The position numbers and the translations under genes were made by a program. The notes under the pieces were generated by a model. The model made no database searches and had not been told where the DNA came from. It was given only the letters and a program-made list of their open reading frames with translations. A stretch of 64,000 nt of DNA, taken from positions 37,627 through 101,626 of the forward strand of contig JANQOF010000002.1 in assembly GCA_028279215.1 (NCBI GenBank), read 5' to 3'. The DNA is from Pirellulales bacterium. Lineage in GTDB: Bacteria > Planctomycetota > Planctomycetia > Pirellulales > Lacipirellulaceae. Positions 28,485 to 37,378 of this stretch are shown here, in pieces (position 1 is the stretch's first letter; each line of letters opens with the position of its first letter).

Positions 28485-30002
28485 TTACCTGTAGTAGCCG
28501 CTCGGGTTGTACAGCAGCCAGGCGTCGAATGGACCGCCACTTGGCAGGCGGACATATGGTCGACCTTGGGCATCGATTTCTTCGACCATTGGCGCCTCGT
28601 ACCGTTCGAGGTAACCGGCCGGCAGTGGTACCTGAACACCCTGCTCGAACACCAGCCGGCGTATGCCGGTCGATCGCACGCCCTTGGGGCGAGTCCGAAT
28701 TCCATCCTCGCGGACAAGGGTGACGATATTGCCAACCCAGCCACGCTCAACAGCTTGATCACCGAATAGATCCCAGTCGCCAGAGGCCCGATTGGCATAC
28801 ATCTGTTCCACGAATTCCTCTTCCGTGGTGCCAATCTTCTCTGCAACCTCACCAATCAGCCGATTGGAAATCTCGTCGAACATCTTCCGTTGATCTTCGA
28901 GCAGACGGCCGTTGCCCTGCATCGAAGTACTGGCCTGATGGTGCAGTATGATGGCATCGGGGTAACAGTAAGAATGGTCCGCCAGTGTGGTAATGATCGC
29001 TGCCATGCTGGCGGCGAATCGCTTGACAACCACATGCACCGGGGCGCGGCTTTCCTTAGTAGCTTGAACGATTTGCATCCCTTCAATTGCCGACCCGCCG
29101 GGGCAGTTGTCGATCACCAAGAAAATCGGCTTACTCGACTGGTTATTGAAGTAATCGAGCCGTTGGCAGACATAATCGGCAGCCCCTTGCATAATGGGAC
29201 CATTCAACTCAATGCGGCGTATACTGACTGTTAGCACGCCGTCCTCAAACGGAGTATCGGGGTATTTTTCTTCACCAAGTATCCTGTCCTCCAATCGCTC
29301 CTTCGCTTGTTCTACGGCCACTTCAGTTTCAATGCGCTTCTTTTGGGCTTCGAGCTTAGCCAACTCGAGTTGCAGTTTCTCAGCCTCGTGTTCCCGTTGC
29401 AGTTTGACGATCTCGGTCTCGAGCTTGATTCGGTCCCGCTCACGGCTCATGGCCGCCTTGGCCGCAGCTAAGCGGTCCGATTCAAGCTGGCGATCGATCT
29501 TCGTCTTCTCAAGCATCAATCGCTGCTCTTCGATCTGCTCCTTGTACTTAGCCAACTTGTGCTTGAATCGGGTTTCGATCAATTCCGTTTCGGCACGCAG
29601 TTTTTTCGCTTCGTCCGACAGTGGATCGGCTGCCGGTTTTTCGACCTTACCCTCAGCCTTGTCTTCTTTCGGCGCTTGGGCTTCTTCCGATTCGGTAGGC
29701 TCGGCGTCGGACTCCGAGTCTTCGCTGTCGACCTCAGCCGGTTGTTCCGCCTGCAGTTGCCCCAACTGCTGCTCGACGCGCTCTTTGATTTCTTCGCGCA
29801 GTTTGTCGCGAATCTCATCGGGTAGATGTTCAGTTTGCTCGTCGATTTGCCGTTCGATATCGTCGGGCAATTCGGCCGCAACACGGCTAACTCCAGCAAT
29901 GCTGCCGCCACCGTTCGACTTAGCAGCACTTGCAAAGCATGAGGAAGGGACGGACAACAGGATGGATGTGGCAACGATGGCCGCGCAGTAGTAGAACATC
30001 AA
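28485..30002 (-). CDS. Exported coiled-coil protein with ClpP-like protease domain
   Basis: A 505-residue protein in three parts. It begins with an export signal (FYYCAAIVATSILLSVPSSC). Residues ~75-265 are acidic and then heptad-rich (LRREH/EAEKLQLELAKLEAQ style; KLAKYKEQIEEQRLMLEKT) and should form a long coiled coil. The C-terminal ~230 residues have a ClpP/crotonase fold: LVIDNCPGGSAIEGMQIVQA matches the ClpP 'sPGG...ag..i.d', KRFAASMAAIITTLAD holds the catalytic Ser (~residue 331) in AASM, and PDAIILHHQAS holds the His (~353). The region GDWDLFGDQAVERGWVGNIV resembles the C-terminal part around the ClpP Asp. ClpP is cytosolic and partners with AAA+ ATPases, which are absent outside the cytoplasm, so this must work without one or be membrane-tethered. 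It lies upstream of the filament locus on the same strand, but a terminator separates them. Confidence 0.8.
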   Translation of the reverse strand: MMFYYCAAIVATSILLSVPSSCFASAAKSNGGGSIAGVSRVAAELPDDIERQIDEQTEHLPDEIRDKLREEIKERVEQQLGQLQAEQPAEVDSEDSESDAEPTESEEAQAPKEDKAEGKVEKPAADPLSDEAKKLRAETELIETRFKHKLAKYKEQIEEQRLMLEKTKIDRQLESDRLAAAKAAMSRERDRIKLETEIVKLQREHEAEKLQLELAKLEAQKKRIETEVAVEQAKERLEDRILGEEKYPDTPFEDGVLTVSIRRIELNGPIMQGAADYVCQRLDYFNNQSSKPIFLVIDNCPGGSAIEGMQIVQATKESRAPVHVVVKRFAASMAAIITTLADHSYCYPDAIILHHQASTSMQGNGRLLEDQRKMFDEISNRLIGEVAEKIGTTEEEFVEQMYANRASGDWDLFGDQAVERGWVGNIVTLVREDGIRTRPKGVRSTGIRRLVFEQGVQVPLPAGYLERYEAPMVEEIDAQGRPYVRLPSGGPFDAWLLYNPSGYYR

Positions 30003-30102
30003 CTACCTCCAGAATGAATTGAGGGATTGGGCGAGGAGCGTCGTCGATTAGGTGGGTAGCAGTTGCTGAACCGCCGCGACTCCTCGAAGGTGTGTCGTGA
30101 AA

Positions 30103-30123
30103 GACTATACTATCGTTATAGTC
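30103..30123. promoter_or_regulatory. Inverted repeat upstream of isomerase gene
   Basis: GACTATA (30103-30109) and TATAGTC (30117-30123) are perfect inverted repeats spaced by seven bases, 69 bp upstream of the ATG at 30193 and between divergent genes. The AT-rich half-sites and spacing suit a dimeric regulator or a promoter. No regulator gene is adjacent. Confidence 0.4.
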
Positions 30124-30192
30124 GCAATGTTGATCTAGAGTTTACCGAAAAATCTGGCAAAACGCTGGGAAGTTTGAATACGGAGAAACGCT

Positions 30193-31041
30193 ATGTCTGC
30201 CAAATGGCCTATTGGAGTATTTGCCAGCATCGATGCCGGCCTCGGCGTGGATCTCGATGTCGCGAAGGACTTGGGCGTCACCACAGTTCAACTGCACACG
30301 CCGCATGCCGAGTCGCGAACGCCTGAAAGGATTGCGGAATTCCACCGCCATTTGGATGACTTGGGCATCGAAGTCACCTGCGTGTTCGCGGGATTTGAGG
30401 GGGAGAGCTACGCCGACATTCCCACGGTCGAGCGGACGGTTGGGCTGGTCCCGAAGGACTTGCGCGACGAGCGAATCGCAGAGTTGCTGGACATTGCCAA
30501 GTTCGCCGGCGCGATGGGTGTCGATACGGTTGGGCTGCATCTGGGATTCGTCCCGCACGACGCGTCGGATCCCGAATACGCTGAGATGGTCGAGGCGACC
30601 CGGCGCGTCTGCGATGCGTGCGGCGCGGATGGGCAAAGGGTGCACCTTGAGACCGGCCAGGAGCCGGCTGACGTACTTGAGAAATTCATCACGACGGTCG
30701 ACCGAGCTAACTTATTCATCAATTTCGATCCCGCAAACATGATTCTCTACGGGTGTGGCGAGCCGCTGCCGGCGCTTGCTCAGCTAGGCCGGTTCGTTCG
30801 GAGTGTCCATTGCAAGGACGCCAAGTGGTCGGACCAACCTGGAAAGACCTGGGGCACGGAAACGCCGCTGGGCCAAGGCGATGTCGATTTTCGCCAGTTC
30901 CTAAGAGTGCTGGAATCGATCGACTACACCGGGCCGCTGACGATCGAACGCGAGATCCCGCAAGAACCTGAGAGGCAAAAGTCGGAGATCGGTGGGGCCA
31001 TCGAACTGCTACAATCCTTAAAGGCCGAACATGGGCTGTAA
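30193..31041 (+). CDS. Sugar phosphate isomerase/epimerase-like TIM-barrel protein
   Basis: A 282-residue AP-endonuclease-2-like (xylose isomerase-like) TIM barrel. Strand/loop elements are GVTTVQLHTPHAES near residue 30, GIEVTCVFAGFEGE near residue 57, VHLETGQEPADVLEKF near residue 153, NLFINFDPANMILYG near residue 178 and HCKDAKWSDQPGKTWGTE near residue 207. The Glu, Asp, His and Glu positions at strand ends (ETG, FDPAN, HCKD, TIEREI) are the usual metal-binding residues of this family. The cytoplasmic location follows from the lack of a signal. In planctomycetes such genes often sit in sugar catabolism loci, but here the neighbours give no pathway. Confidence 0.85.
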   Translation: MSAKWPIGVFASIDAGLGVDLDVAKDLGVTTVQLHTPHAESRTPERIAEFHRHLDDLGIEVTCVFAGFEGESYADIPTVERTVGLVPKDLRDERIAELLDIAKFAGAMGVDTVGLHLGFVPHDASDPEYAEMVEATRRVCDACGADGQRVHLETGQEPADVLEKFITTVDRANLFINFDPANMILYGCGEPLPALAQLGRFVRSVHCKDAKWSDQPGKTWGTETPLGQGDVDFRQFLRVLESIDYTGPLTIEREIPQEPERQKSEIGGAIELLQSLKAEHGL

Positions 31042-31189
31042 CGCCCAGCCAACAGCAATGTAATGTCGTGCAGTCCGTGGCTCGATCGAGCTTTGGTCTA
31101 CCGATTTGGCCGGTGCGCGAAGCTAAACTTGTAGACGCGCGCAGTTGCAGCGGGTGATACGAATTTCTGGCACTCCCCTGGGTACTACA

Positions 31190-33853
31190 ATGGCAGCTCT
31201 GCGTATTGGATGGTTGCTGGCTTTGCTGTGGGCCTTCTTCCCATGCACCATTGCGGCCATTGCGCAGGAGCGAGCCGAGCAACCACCGGCCGCCGTGGCT
31301 TCGCCGGACGACACTGCCGAGCAATCGTCCGAACCAGAATCCGAACCGCACGATGACAATGCGAACGCGGACGATGCAGCAATACCCGAATCGGCGGAAG
31401 ACGACGTCCCAAAGCCCGCCCCTGAACTCCCCAAACAAATCACGTTTTCTGAGTTCGTCACGATTCCGATTGTTGGCAGCTACGGACGTGCGGCGATTCA
31501 CGTCGACCCAGTCGATGCCGCCATCGTCGCCGGTACGTTCACCATGCCGAGCGCTGGCGACGAGGTCGTCGCGCACGACGGGCGAACCGCTCGCTGGCGG
31601 AAGGCCACGGTTCGCGACGGTGTGCTACCGACACGGTCGATCCGAGGAGGCTATGCGGCCGTCGAATTCGACGCGCCACGCGCCGGCGTAATGATGCTCG
31701 AGGCGACCGGGCATGCGGCCGTGTACGTCAACGGCGAACCTTATGCCGGCGATCCCTACGCATTTGGCGACTTCGCGCTGCCGGTCGTCGTTCGCAAGGG
31801 GCCAAACACGTTGGTGTTCCACGTCGCGCAGAGTGAGCTGACAGCCAAACTGGCGATGCCCGCCGAGCCGATCGACCTTTGCGATCGACGTACGACGCTG
31901 CCCACGTTGGTGCGCAGCGAGTCTTCGGGCAGGCAATGGGCGTCGGTTTGCGTGGTGAATGCAGCAGACAAGCCAATGGATGGCGCCGTGCTCGTCGCCG
32001 AACTCGATGGGAATGAACCGACGACAACACCAGTGGCTTGGCTCGATGCTGCTAGCCGCAGGCAGTGTAGGTTCGAAGTCGCCGTGCCGGATTCGCTCGA
32101 GCAGGAAATCGCCGAGCTGTCGGTGCAATTGTTCGATGGCGACAAGCTTCTGGCGGACAAGCGGTACGAGATGGAAGTCGTCGGCGCGTCGGCGATTCAA
32201 GTGCGAACCTACAAGAGTCGAGTCGACGGCAGCGTGCAGTCGTACGCAGTGCTTCCGGCCGTCGGCAGGAAGGCAAACCGGCGCACGGAAACCGTATCGA
32301 AGAACCAAGACGAAGCGCCCGGCGCTATCGTCGCCTTGCACACCGATGGGATGACGCCACGAGACTTTGCCGCGCAGTACACAGGCAAGCCTTGGGCGCA
32401 CGTAGTGGTACCCGGCGGGCGCGGGTTGTATCCGCTCGATTGGGAAGACTGGTCGCGGATCGATGCAGGCGAAGCGCTCAACGACGCCCAGCAGCACTTC
32501 GACATCGAACCACGCCGAGTCTACGCTACCGGCCACGGCATGGGCGGCCATGGTGCGTTGGTGTTGGCTACCATGCAGCCCGACCGTTTCGCCGCCGTGG
32601 CTACAACGGCGGCGTGGCCAAGTTTGTGGACTTACGGTGGCGGCATGCCCAGCTACCGCAATCCTTCGCCGGTTCAGGCCATGCTGTTGCGTGCGACGAC
32701 AGCCAGCGACACGCTCGCCCAGTTGCGGAACTTGCACGCGATGGGCACGTTCTTGTTGCATGGCGCCGACGACCAGGACATCCCTCCAGAGCAAAGTCGA
32801 CAGATCGTAAAAACGCTGGCCGACTGGCACACCGACTTCGCCTACTACGAGCAAGCCAACGTCGGCAATTGGTGGGGCGCTGAAACAGTCGATGCGCCAG
32901 CCGTCATGCAGTTCCTCGCAGACCGAGAACTTAGCGACAGGGCGTCGACCAAGATCTCGCTTACCACGTCCGACCTCGGTACGCTCGCGACCAGCCACTG
33001 GGCGACGATCGCCGCCCAGCAGGAGCAATTCGCCAGTAGTCGCATCGACCTCGAACTCAACGACAATCCGCTTTCGATCACCGGCACGACCGAAAACGTC
33101 AAGCGTCTGGTCATCGACAAGTCTGCCGTTCCGCCGAAGGAGCCCTTTGTTGTCAAGCTCGACGGGGGCCGACCAGTGATGTTTCGCGGCATGCCGGCGG
33201 CCGGCCGCGTGTGGTTGGAGAAACGCGACAACCGTTGGCGCAGGCGGTTTTCGCCCGACAAGTCGGATAAAGGTCCGCAACGTTATGGCGGCATGAAAGC
33301 TGTATTCGATCATGACGTGTTACTGGTTTACGGGACGATTGGCAACGCCGACGAGAACGCCTGGTCGCGCGCCAAAGCCCATTACGATGCCGCAACTTTT
33401 GCCTACCGCGCCGCCGGATCCATGGAGGTAATACCGGATACGGAGTTTAATGCGAACCAAACCAAGGACCGTAACGTAGTGGTGTACGGCAACGTGGATA
33501 CCAATCGGGCTTGGGCAGCCTTGCTGTCGACAACGCCGGTTCAGGTGTTTCGTGGCCGGATGAAGGTGGCATCGCGACCGATGCAGGGAAACGACCTCGG
33601 CTTTCTGATGGTCCGACCGCGCGCCGGCAGCAACACTCGACTCGTTGCTGCCGTTGGTGGCACTGGTCTGGCCGGCATGCGTACAACCAACCGCCTACGG
33701 TACTTCTGGGCGGGCGTGGCGTACCCCGATTTTCTCCTGCTCGATAGCAACGCTCTGGCGTCCGGCGACATTGGCATTCGAGCAGTCGGCTATTTCGCCG
33801 AAGACTGGGGCATCGACGACGCCGACATCGCGTGGCGTGACCTCGCGTTGTAA
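31190..33853 (+). CDS. Secreted prolyl-oligopeptidase-like protein lacking catalytic Ser and His
   Basis: An 887-residue protein with signal peptide MAALRIGWLLALLWAFFPCT, then an acidic Asp/Glu/Pro linker. The alpha/beta hydrolase domain is around residues 380-590: PWAHVVVPGGRGLYPLDWED, RRVYATGHGMGGHGALVLATMQPDRFAAV, HGADDQDIPPEQ and NVGNWWGAETVD. Family members usually read 'TGHSMGGHGTW' and 'GAGHWW'. Here the nucleophile Ser is Gly (codon GGC near 32536) and the catalytic His is Asn (codon AAT near 32866), both clear in the DNA. The Asp is kept. The ~300-residue C-terminal region, typical of planctomycete members (VVVYGNVDTNRAWAALL), is present. It is likely a binding or scaffolding protein. 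ATG 31190 is chosen to begin the signal peptide. Confidence 0.78.
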   Translation: MAALRIGWLLALLWAFFPCTIAAIAQERAEQPPAAVASPDDTAEQSSEPESEPHDDNANADDAAIPESAEDDVPKPAPELPKQITFSEFVTIPIVGSYGRAAIHVDPVDAAIVAGTFTMPSAGDEVVAHDGRTARWRKATVRDGVLPTRSIRGGYAAVEFDAPRAGVMMLEATGHAAVYVNGEPYAGDPYAFGDFALPVVVRKGPNTLVFHVAQSELTAKLAMPAEPIDLCDRRTTLPTLVRSESSGRQWASVCVVNAADKPMDGAVLVAELDGNEPTTTPVAWLDAASRRQCRFEVAVPDSLEQEIAELSVQLFDGDKLLADKRYEMEVVGASAIQVRTYKSRVDGSVQSYAVLPAVGRKANRRTETVSKNQDEAPGAIVALHTDGMTPRDFAAQYTGKPWAHVVVPGGRGLYPLDWEDWSRIDAGEALNDAQQHFDIEPRRVYATGHGMGGHGALVLATMQPDRFAAVATTAAWPSLWTYGGGMPSYRNPSPVQAMLLRATTASDTLAQLRNLHAMGTFLLHGADDQDIPPEQSRQIVKTLADWHTDFAYYEQANVGNWWGAETVDAPAVMQFLADRELSDRASTKISLTTSDLGTLATSHWATIAAQQEQFASSRIDLELNDNPLSITGTTENVKRLVIDKSAVPPKEPFVVKLDGGRPVMFRGMPAAGRVWLEKRDNRWRRRFSPDKSDKGPQRYGGMKAVFDHDVLLVYGTIGNADENAWSRAKAHYDAATFAYRAAGSMEVIPDTEFNANQTKDRNVVVYGNVDTNRAWAALLSTTPVQVFRGRMKVASRPMQGNDLGFLMVRPRAGSNTRLVAAVGGTGLAGMRTTNRLRYFWAGVAYPDFLLLDSNALASGDIGIRAVGYFAEDWGIDDADIAWRDLAL

Positions 33854-33951
33854 CCGCTAGGCAAGGTAGCCACCGATCGCCCACCAGCAGGCGAGTCGTT
33901 CGTGACAGGACGCCTGTAAGTATCTGTGTCTCTACACAAGGCGATGGCACT

Positions 33952-34839
33952 ATGCGCGAGTGGCTGCTCGAACTCGATGCGTTGTTGCGCGGTGAAGCAA
34001 CAAGCGAAAAAGAACTTGGCGATGGATTATTGGAAGTCAGCGCACGCGGACTTTCGATCGTCGTGCTGATTCTGGCGATGCTGTATGGCGTGTGCATGGG
34101 ATCGTTCTCGCTGCTCAAAGAAGTGCCTCCAGAGCTCGCTGGCGGCTGGCACCGAGTGGCGCAACTGTTGGCGACCACGGTGAAAGTGCCGGCACTCTTC
34201 TTTCTGACCCTCGCAGTTACTTTCCCTTCTCTGTATGTGTTCAACGCCCTTGTTGGCTCCCGGCTACGGCTGCTCAACTTATTGCGGCTGCTCATTGCAT
34301 CGCTGGCGGTAAACGTAGCTGTGCTGGCGTCGTTGGGCCTTATCGTAGCTTTCTTCTCGTTGAGTACGAATAGCTATCCCTTTGTGGTGCTGCTCAACGT
34401 CGTCGTGTTCAGTGTTTCGGGCGTGCTCGGATTGATGTTTCTGTTGCAGACCATGCATCGGATGACTGCGCAGTTCAAACCGTCACCAGCGACGGAGCCC
34501 GACGCAAAAGTACTTGAAGTTGTTGACAACCACGCCGAACCGGATGGCGAAGCAATCGACACCAACGAAGACGAACCTGCCCCGCCCGAAGTCGATACCA
34601 CCGGCGTGTTCGCACTCTCGCCGCTCGATATGCCTGAGGGCCATGTATTTGCCCGCCACACGCGGATTGTCTTTCGTTGTTGGGTCGTGTTGTTCGCCGT
34701 GGTCGGTGCGCAAATGGGGTGGGTGTTGCGGCCGTTCATCGGCAGTCCCGACCTTCCGTTTACACTGTTTCGTGATCGCGAATCGAATTTCTTCTCCGCG
34801 GTGCTGCGGGCGTTGTATCACCTTCTATTTGGAGGTTGA
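33952..34839 (+). CDS. Polytopic membrane protein of unknown function (paralogue A)
   Basis: A 295-residue protein with about five membrane segments: LSIVVLILAMLYGVCMGSFS, VPALFFLTLAVTFPSLYVF, LLIASLAVNVAVLASLGLIV, YPFVVLLNVVVFSVSGVLGL and FRCWVVLFAVVGAQMGWVLR. Between the fourth and fifth is a ~75-residue acidic Pro-rich cytoplasmic-looking loop (PDAKVLEVVDNHAEPDGEAI). Near the end is AQMGWVLRPFIGSPDLPF. The next gene encodes a shorter relative sharing the GSF, LxxxVTFxxxVPSxxxxNxLxG and LRPFxGSP motifs, so the pair arose by duplication. The two are three bases apart and surely one operon. I do not recognise a family. Confidence 0.7.
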   Translation: MREWLLELDALLRGEATSEKELGDGLLEVSARGLSIVVLILAMLYGVCMGSFSLLKEVPPELAGGWHRVAQLLATTVKVPALFFLTLAVTFPSLYVFNALVGSRLRLLNLLRLLIASLAVNVAVLASLGLIVAFFSLSTNSYPFVVLLNVVVFSVSGVLGLMFLLQTMHRMTAQFKPSPATEPDAKVLEVVDNHAEPDGEAIDTNEDEPAPPEVDTTGVFALSPLDMPEGHVFARHTRIVFRCWVVLFAVVGAQMGWVLRPFIGSPDLPFTLFRDRESNFFSAVLRALYHLLFGG

Positions 34840-34842
34840 GCC

Positions 34843-35526
34843 ATGCAGGTCGCACTATTGCGGTGGAGTGACGATGTGCTCCGCCGCGCGCCGTGGACCA
34901 ACACGCCATCGCCTGGAAGTCGGAGCGGTACCAGGCTCATCGCGTGCCTATTGGTTTGTAGTATGTGGTACGGCGCGGTGATGGGATCGTTTGGCGCGTT
35001 GGAGAGCAGTCGAGATTGGCAGCTGCAAGTGCTGTACTCGGCGGTGAAACTGCCGCTTCTCATTGCAGTCACCTTTGCGATCAGCGTGCCTAGCTTCTTT
35101 GTTCTCAATACTCTGTTTGGACTTCGCAACGACTTTTCTCGGGCGATGCAAAGCCTACTTGCTACACAGGTCGGCTTTACGATCTTTCTCGCCGCATTCG
35201 CCCCACTCGTGTTGTTCTGGTACGCATCGGTCCCCGATTACAATCAGGCGGTTGCCACCAACGGCGTAATGTTTGCCGTGTCGAGTCTGGCGTCTCAACG
35301 ACTGTTGCGCGGCTACTACGCTCCATTGGTGGCTAGCAACCCGCGGCATCGTAAGATGCTCTGGGTGTGGACCGCGGTGTACGCGTTGGTCGCGATTCAA
35401 CTGGCTTGGTTGCTAAGGCCATTTGTGGGTTCCCCCGCAGCACCCGTTGAGTTCTTTCGCGAAGAGGCTTGGGACAACGCCTACATCATGATCTGGAAAC
35501 TAGTCTGGCGAATACTCTTTGGCTGA
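34843..35526 (+). CDS. Polytopic membrane protein of unknown function (paralogue B)
   Basis: A 227-residue relative of the preceding gene product. Shared elements are GAVMGSFGALE, KLPLLIAVTFAISVPSFFVL, NTLFGLRND and AIQLAWLLRPFVGSPAAPV. It lacks the acidic loop present in paralogue A. About five membrane segments are predicted (LIACLLVCSMWYGAVMG, VGFTIFLAAFAPLVLFWY, TAVYALVAIQLAWLLRPF and others). The conserved LRPFxGSP after the last helix, ahead of a short charged tail (FFREEAWDNAYIM), may be a functional site. The two together could form a heteromeric membrane complex; this is inference. Confidence 0.7.
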   Translation: MQVALLRWSDDVLRRAPWTNTPSPGSRSGTRLIACLLVCSMWYGAVMGSFGALESSRDWQLQVLYSAVKLPLLIAVTFAISVPSFFVLNTLFGLRNDFSRAMQSLLATQVGFTIFLAAFAPLVLFWYASVPDYNQAVATNGVMFAVSSLASQRLLRGYYAPLVASNPRHRKMLWVWTAVYALVAIQLAWLLRPFVGSPAAPVEFFREEAWDNAYIMIWKLVWRILFG

Positions 35527-35547
35527 TGCGTGGCGTTCGTCGGTCGA

Positions 35548-36375
35548 TCACCGCAATGCGTCGCCAAGTTGCTCGCGCAGCCAGCCTGGGCGGTTGGTTG
35601 TGAGCGACCAAACGCCTTGGTCAATATAGAACCGCGCCAAGTCGGGGTCGTCGACTGTCCAGACGTGAAACTCGTCGATCCCGCCGTCGCGCATCGCGGC
35701 GATAAACTCCGCATCAAACGCGGTCGCCTCCGCCTTGCTGCCAAGGCCGTTTGCGCCCGTTAGCCGAAGCGTTTCGAGTACTTCGCCCGTTGATGGAGTC
35801 CATCCGCCGACAAACCGTTTGTAGCCCGTCAACCAATGCGCTCGGACCTCCGGCAATTCTTTCTTGCACTCGCGAATCAGATCGGCGTCGAATGCGATGA
35901 TCACCAACTGGTCACGCGGCACGGGCGAATCGGCGAGCACCTTCTTGAGCGCGGGCACAACCTCCGACCCCGTTTTCAGTTCAATGAAGAACAATTTGCC
36001 CTCGGGCACCGCTTCCAGCACTGCCTCGAGCGTTGGTAAGCGCTCACCAGCGTAGCGAGGGTGTTTCCAACTGCCCACGTCGAGCTGTTGCAACTCCTTC
36101 ATAGTGGAATCGGCGACCACCATACTCTTGCCAGCGGTACGACTGGTGTCGGCGTCGTGGATGCAAACAATCTGGCCATCGCGTGTTAGCCTGAAGTCAC
36201 CCTCCACCCCGTCCGCTCCTTCGGCCCAAGCCAGCTCAAACGCCGCCAACGTATTCTCCGGTGCCGAGTGCGACGCACCGCGGTGACCCACAATCATCTG
36301 ACCTGCAGCAGGCATCGCAACGACCAAGTCCCCCAACGGTGCAAGAACGAGTAAGAGATTGTAAAGTCTTGGCAC
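35548..36375 (-). CDS. Secreted glycerophosphodiester phosphodiesterase
   Basis: A 275-residue GDPD with a TIM-barrel fold and an N-terminal export signal (MPRLYNLLLVLAPLGDLVVA). The catalytic motif is complete: IVGHRGASHSAPENTLAAF with the first His, then EGDFRLTRDGQIVCIHDADT with the second His in HDxD. Metal-binding residues E and D are in PENT and EGDF. FFIELKTGS near residue 135 is the third conserved strand. The enzyme cleaves glycerophosphodiesters to glycerol-3-phosphate and an alcohol. The export signal implies action on extracellular or periplasmic lipid headgroups. Its stop converges on the membrane protein operon (21 bp). Confidence 0.9.
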   Translation of the reverse strand: MPRLYNLLLVLAPLGDLVVAMPAAGQMIVGHRGASHSAPENTLAAFELAWAEGADGVEGDFRLTRDGQIVCIHDADTSRTAGKSMVVADSTMKELQQLDVGSWKHPRYAGERLPTLEAVLEAVPEGKLFFIELKTGSEVVPALKKVLADSPVPRDQLVIIAFDADLIRECKKELPEVRAHWLTGYKRFVGGWTPSTGEVLETLRLTGANGLGSKAEATAFDAEFIAAMRDGGIDEFHVWTVDDPDLARFYIDQGVWSLTTNRPGWLREQLGDALR

Positions 36376-36761
36376 AACAGTTGCGTTCCCATTCCGCTGG
36401 CGCTTCGGCGAGTCCCGGATCGTGCGTTGCGATTAATCTTCCTTTTTGTCCCGTATATCGAGAAACGATTGTCGAGGACTTCATTGACCTCGAATTGTCC
36501 CCGTCGAGTTCGAAACACCTCTTGTTTTTCCGAGATATTTCATGTCCATAGGGGACTCTATTCGGTTCCAATTGGGCACTGCTCCGCGCCCAAAAGGACA
36601 ACTGGTGTTGGAATGGCGAATGACCAAGCACCCGATGACCAAACTATGGAGCTATACCCCAACGACCCATTCCCAACCGCCCACTGCCCATCGAAGTAAG
36701 TCCCATTAGACCAAACTGCATGACTCATTTTCAACGAGAAAAATGCGCGGAAAGAACGAGC
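36376..36761. other. Intergenic region, no gene seen
   Basis: A 386-bp stretch between the GDPD start and the tRNA 3' end. Short frames here match nothing recognisable. It should contain the GDPD promoter. Confidence 0.5.
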
Positions 36762-36833
36762 GCCCCCGGCAGGATTCGAACCTGCGACACACGGTTTAGG
36801 AAACCGATGCTCTATCCCCTGAGCTACGGGGGC
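36762..36833 (-). tRNA. tRNA-Arg (anticodon CCT)
   Basis: A 72-base cloverleaf on the minus strand. Acceptor GCCCCCG pairs with CGGGGGC. The D stem is GCTC/GAGC. The anticodon loop is TTCCTAA with anticodon CCT inside a CGGT/ACCG stem. The T arm is GCAGG TTCGAAT CCTGC. No CCA is encoded. Its first 12 bases (36833-36822) recur at 39470-39481, the far end of the neighbouring island. Confidence 0.97.
36822..36833. repeat. Left att-like repeat (in tRNA-Arg 5' end)
   Basis: AGCTACGGGGGC, the complement of the first 12 bases of tRNA-Arg, is repeated directly at 39470-39481. The copies flank the integrase remnant and other mobile fragments, as expected for integration into a tRNA gene. Confidence 0.7.
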
Positions 36834-36964
36834 ATAATGGTCAAATGCCGTGGTTTTTCAGGCAATTCTGATAGCCAAAAAGTGCTTGTCAGTAAATCTG
36901 TCAGTAAATGCCACTCGGAATGACCTATTTTTGTGATGAGAGATTCTATCATGGGGTTCGCGAT

Positions 36965-37378
36965 ATGGGCAGACGAAGGGGCAGTCGCAACAAGGGGTTC
37001 TACTACGTCAAGAATCGGGGCTGGGCCACCGAAATCGAAGGACGCCGCGTGTTCCTCGTACACGAGAATGGCGACAGGATGCGGGAAAAGAACACGCCTA
37101 CGGCTGATGTAAAGGCCGCCTACCTCCGTGCCATATCGGGGCAGGACGTTGAAGAGCCGGAGGATAGCGTCACCGTTCTGGACATCTGCCAGGCTTATCT
37201 TGCCAAGGTCGAAGACGACGGAGCACCGTCCACGTACGAGGCCCGCCAGCGGACGCTATTCGACTTCTGCTTTGGCCTACCGTCTCGGTTCATTCGTCGT
37301 GAAGGCAAACTCAAGAAGAAGCCCAAGCCCAATGATTACATTCACAACGGATATCGGCCGGAGGCTCCTCGAATTTAA
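36965..37378 (+). pseudogene. Truncated tyrosine recombinase (integrase) N-terminus
   Basis: An open frame of 137 residues from ATG 36965. The start GRRRGSRNKGFYYVKNRGW, then [29 protein letters not shown] and [31 protein letters not shown], matches the N-terminal arm-binding and SAM-like part of planctomycete phage-type integrases. The catalytic domain with the R...HxxR...Y residues is missing. The last ~35 residues ([17 protein letters not shown]) no longer resemble the family. A longer upstream start at 36908 adds 19 unlikely residues. It lies directly beside the tRNA attachment site, the usual position for an integrase. Confidence 0.75.

Noticed and set aside
31625..33313. 562-residue open frame antisense to the pseudo-hydrolase gene
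   Set aside because: It is the reverse frame of a GC-rich coding gene, with no family similarity; the plus-strand protein has clear domain motifs and a signal peptide.
36427..36699. 90-residue frame between GDPD and the tRNA
   Set aside because: No ribosome site, no family similarity and composition like the surrounding non-coding DNA.
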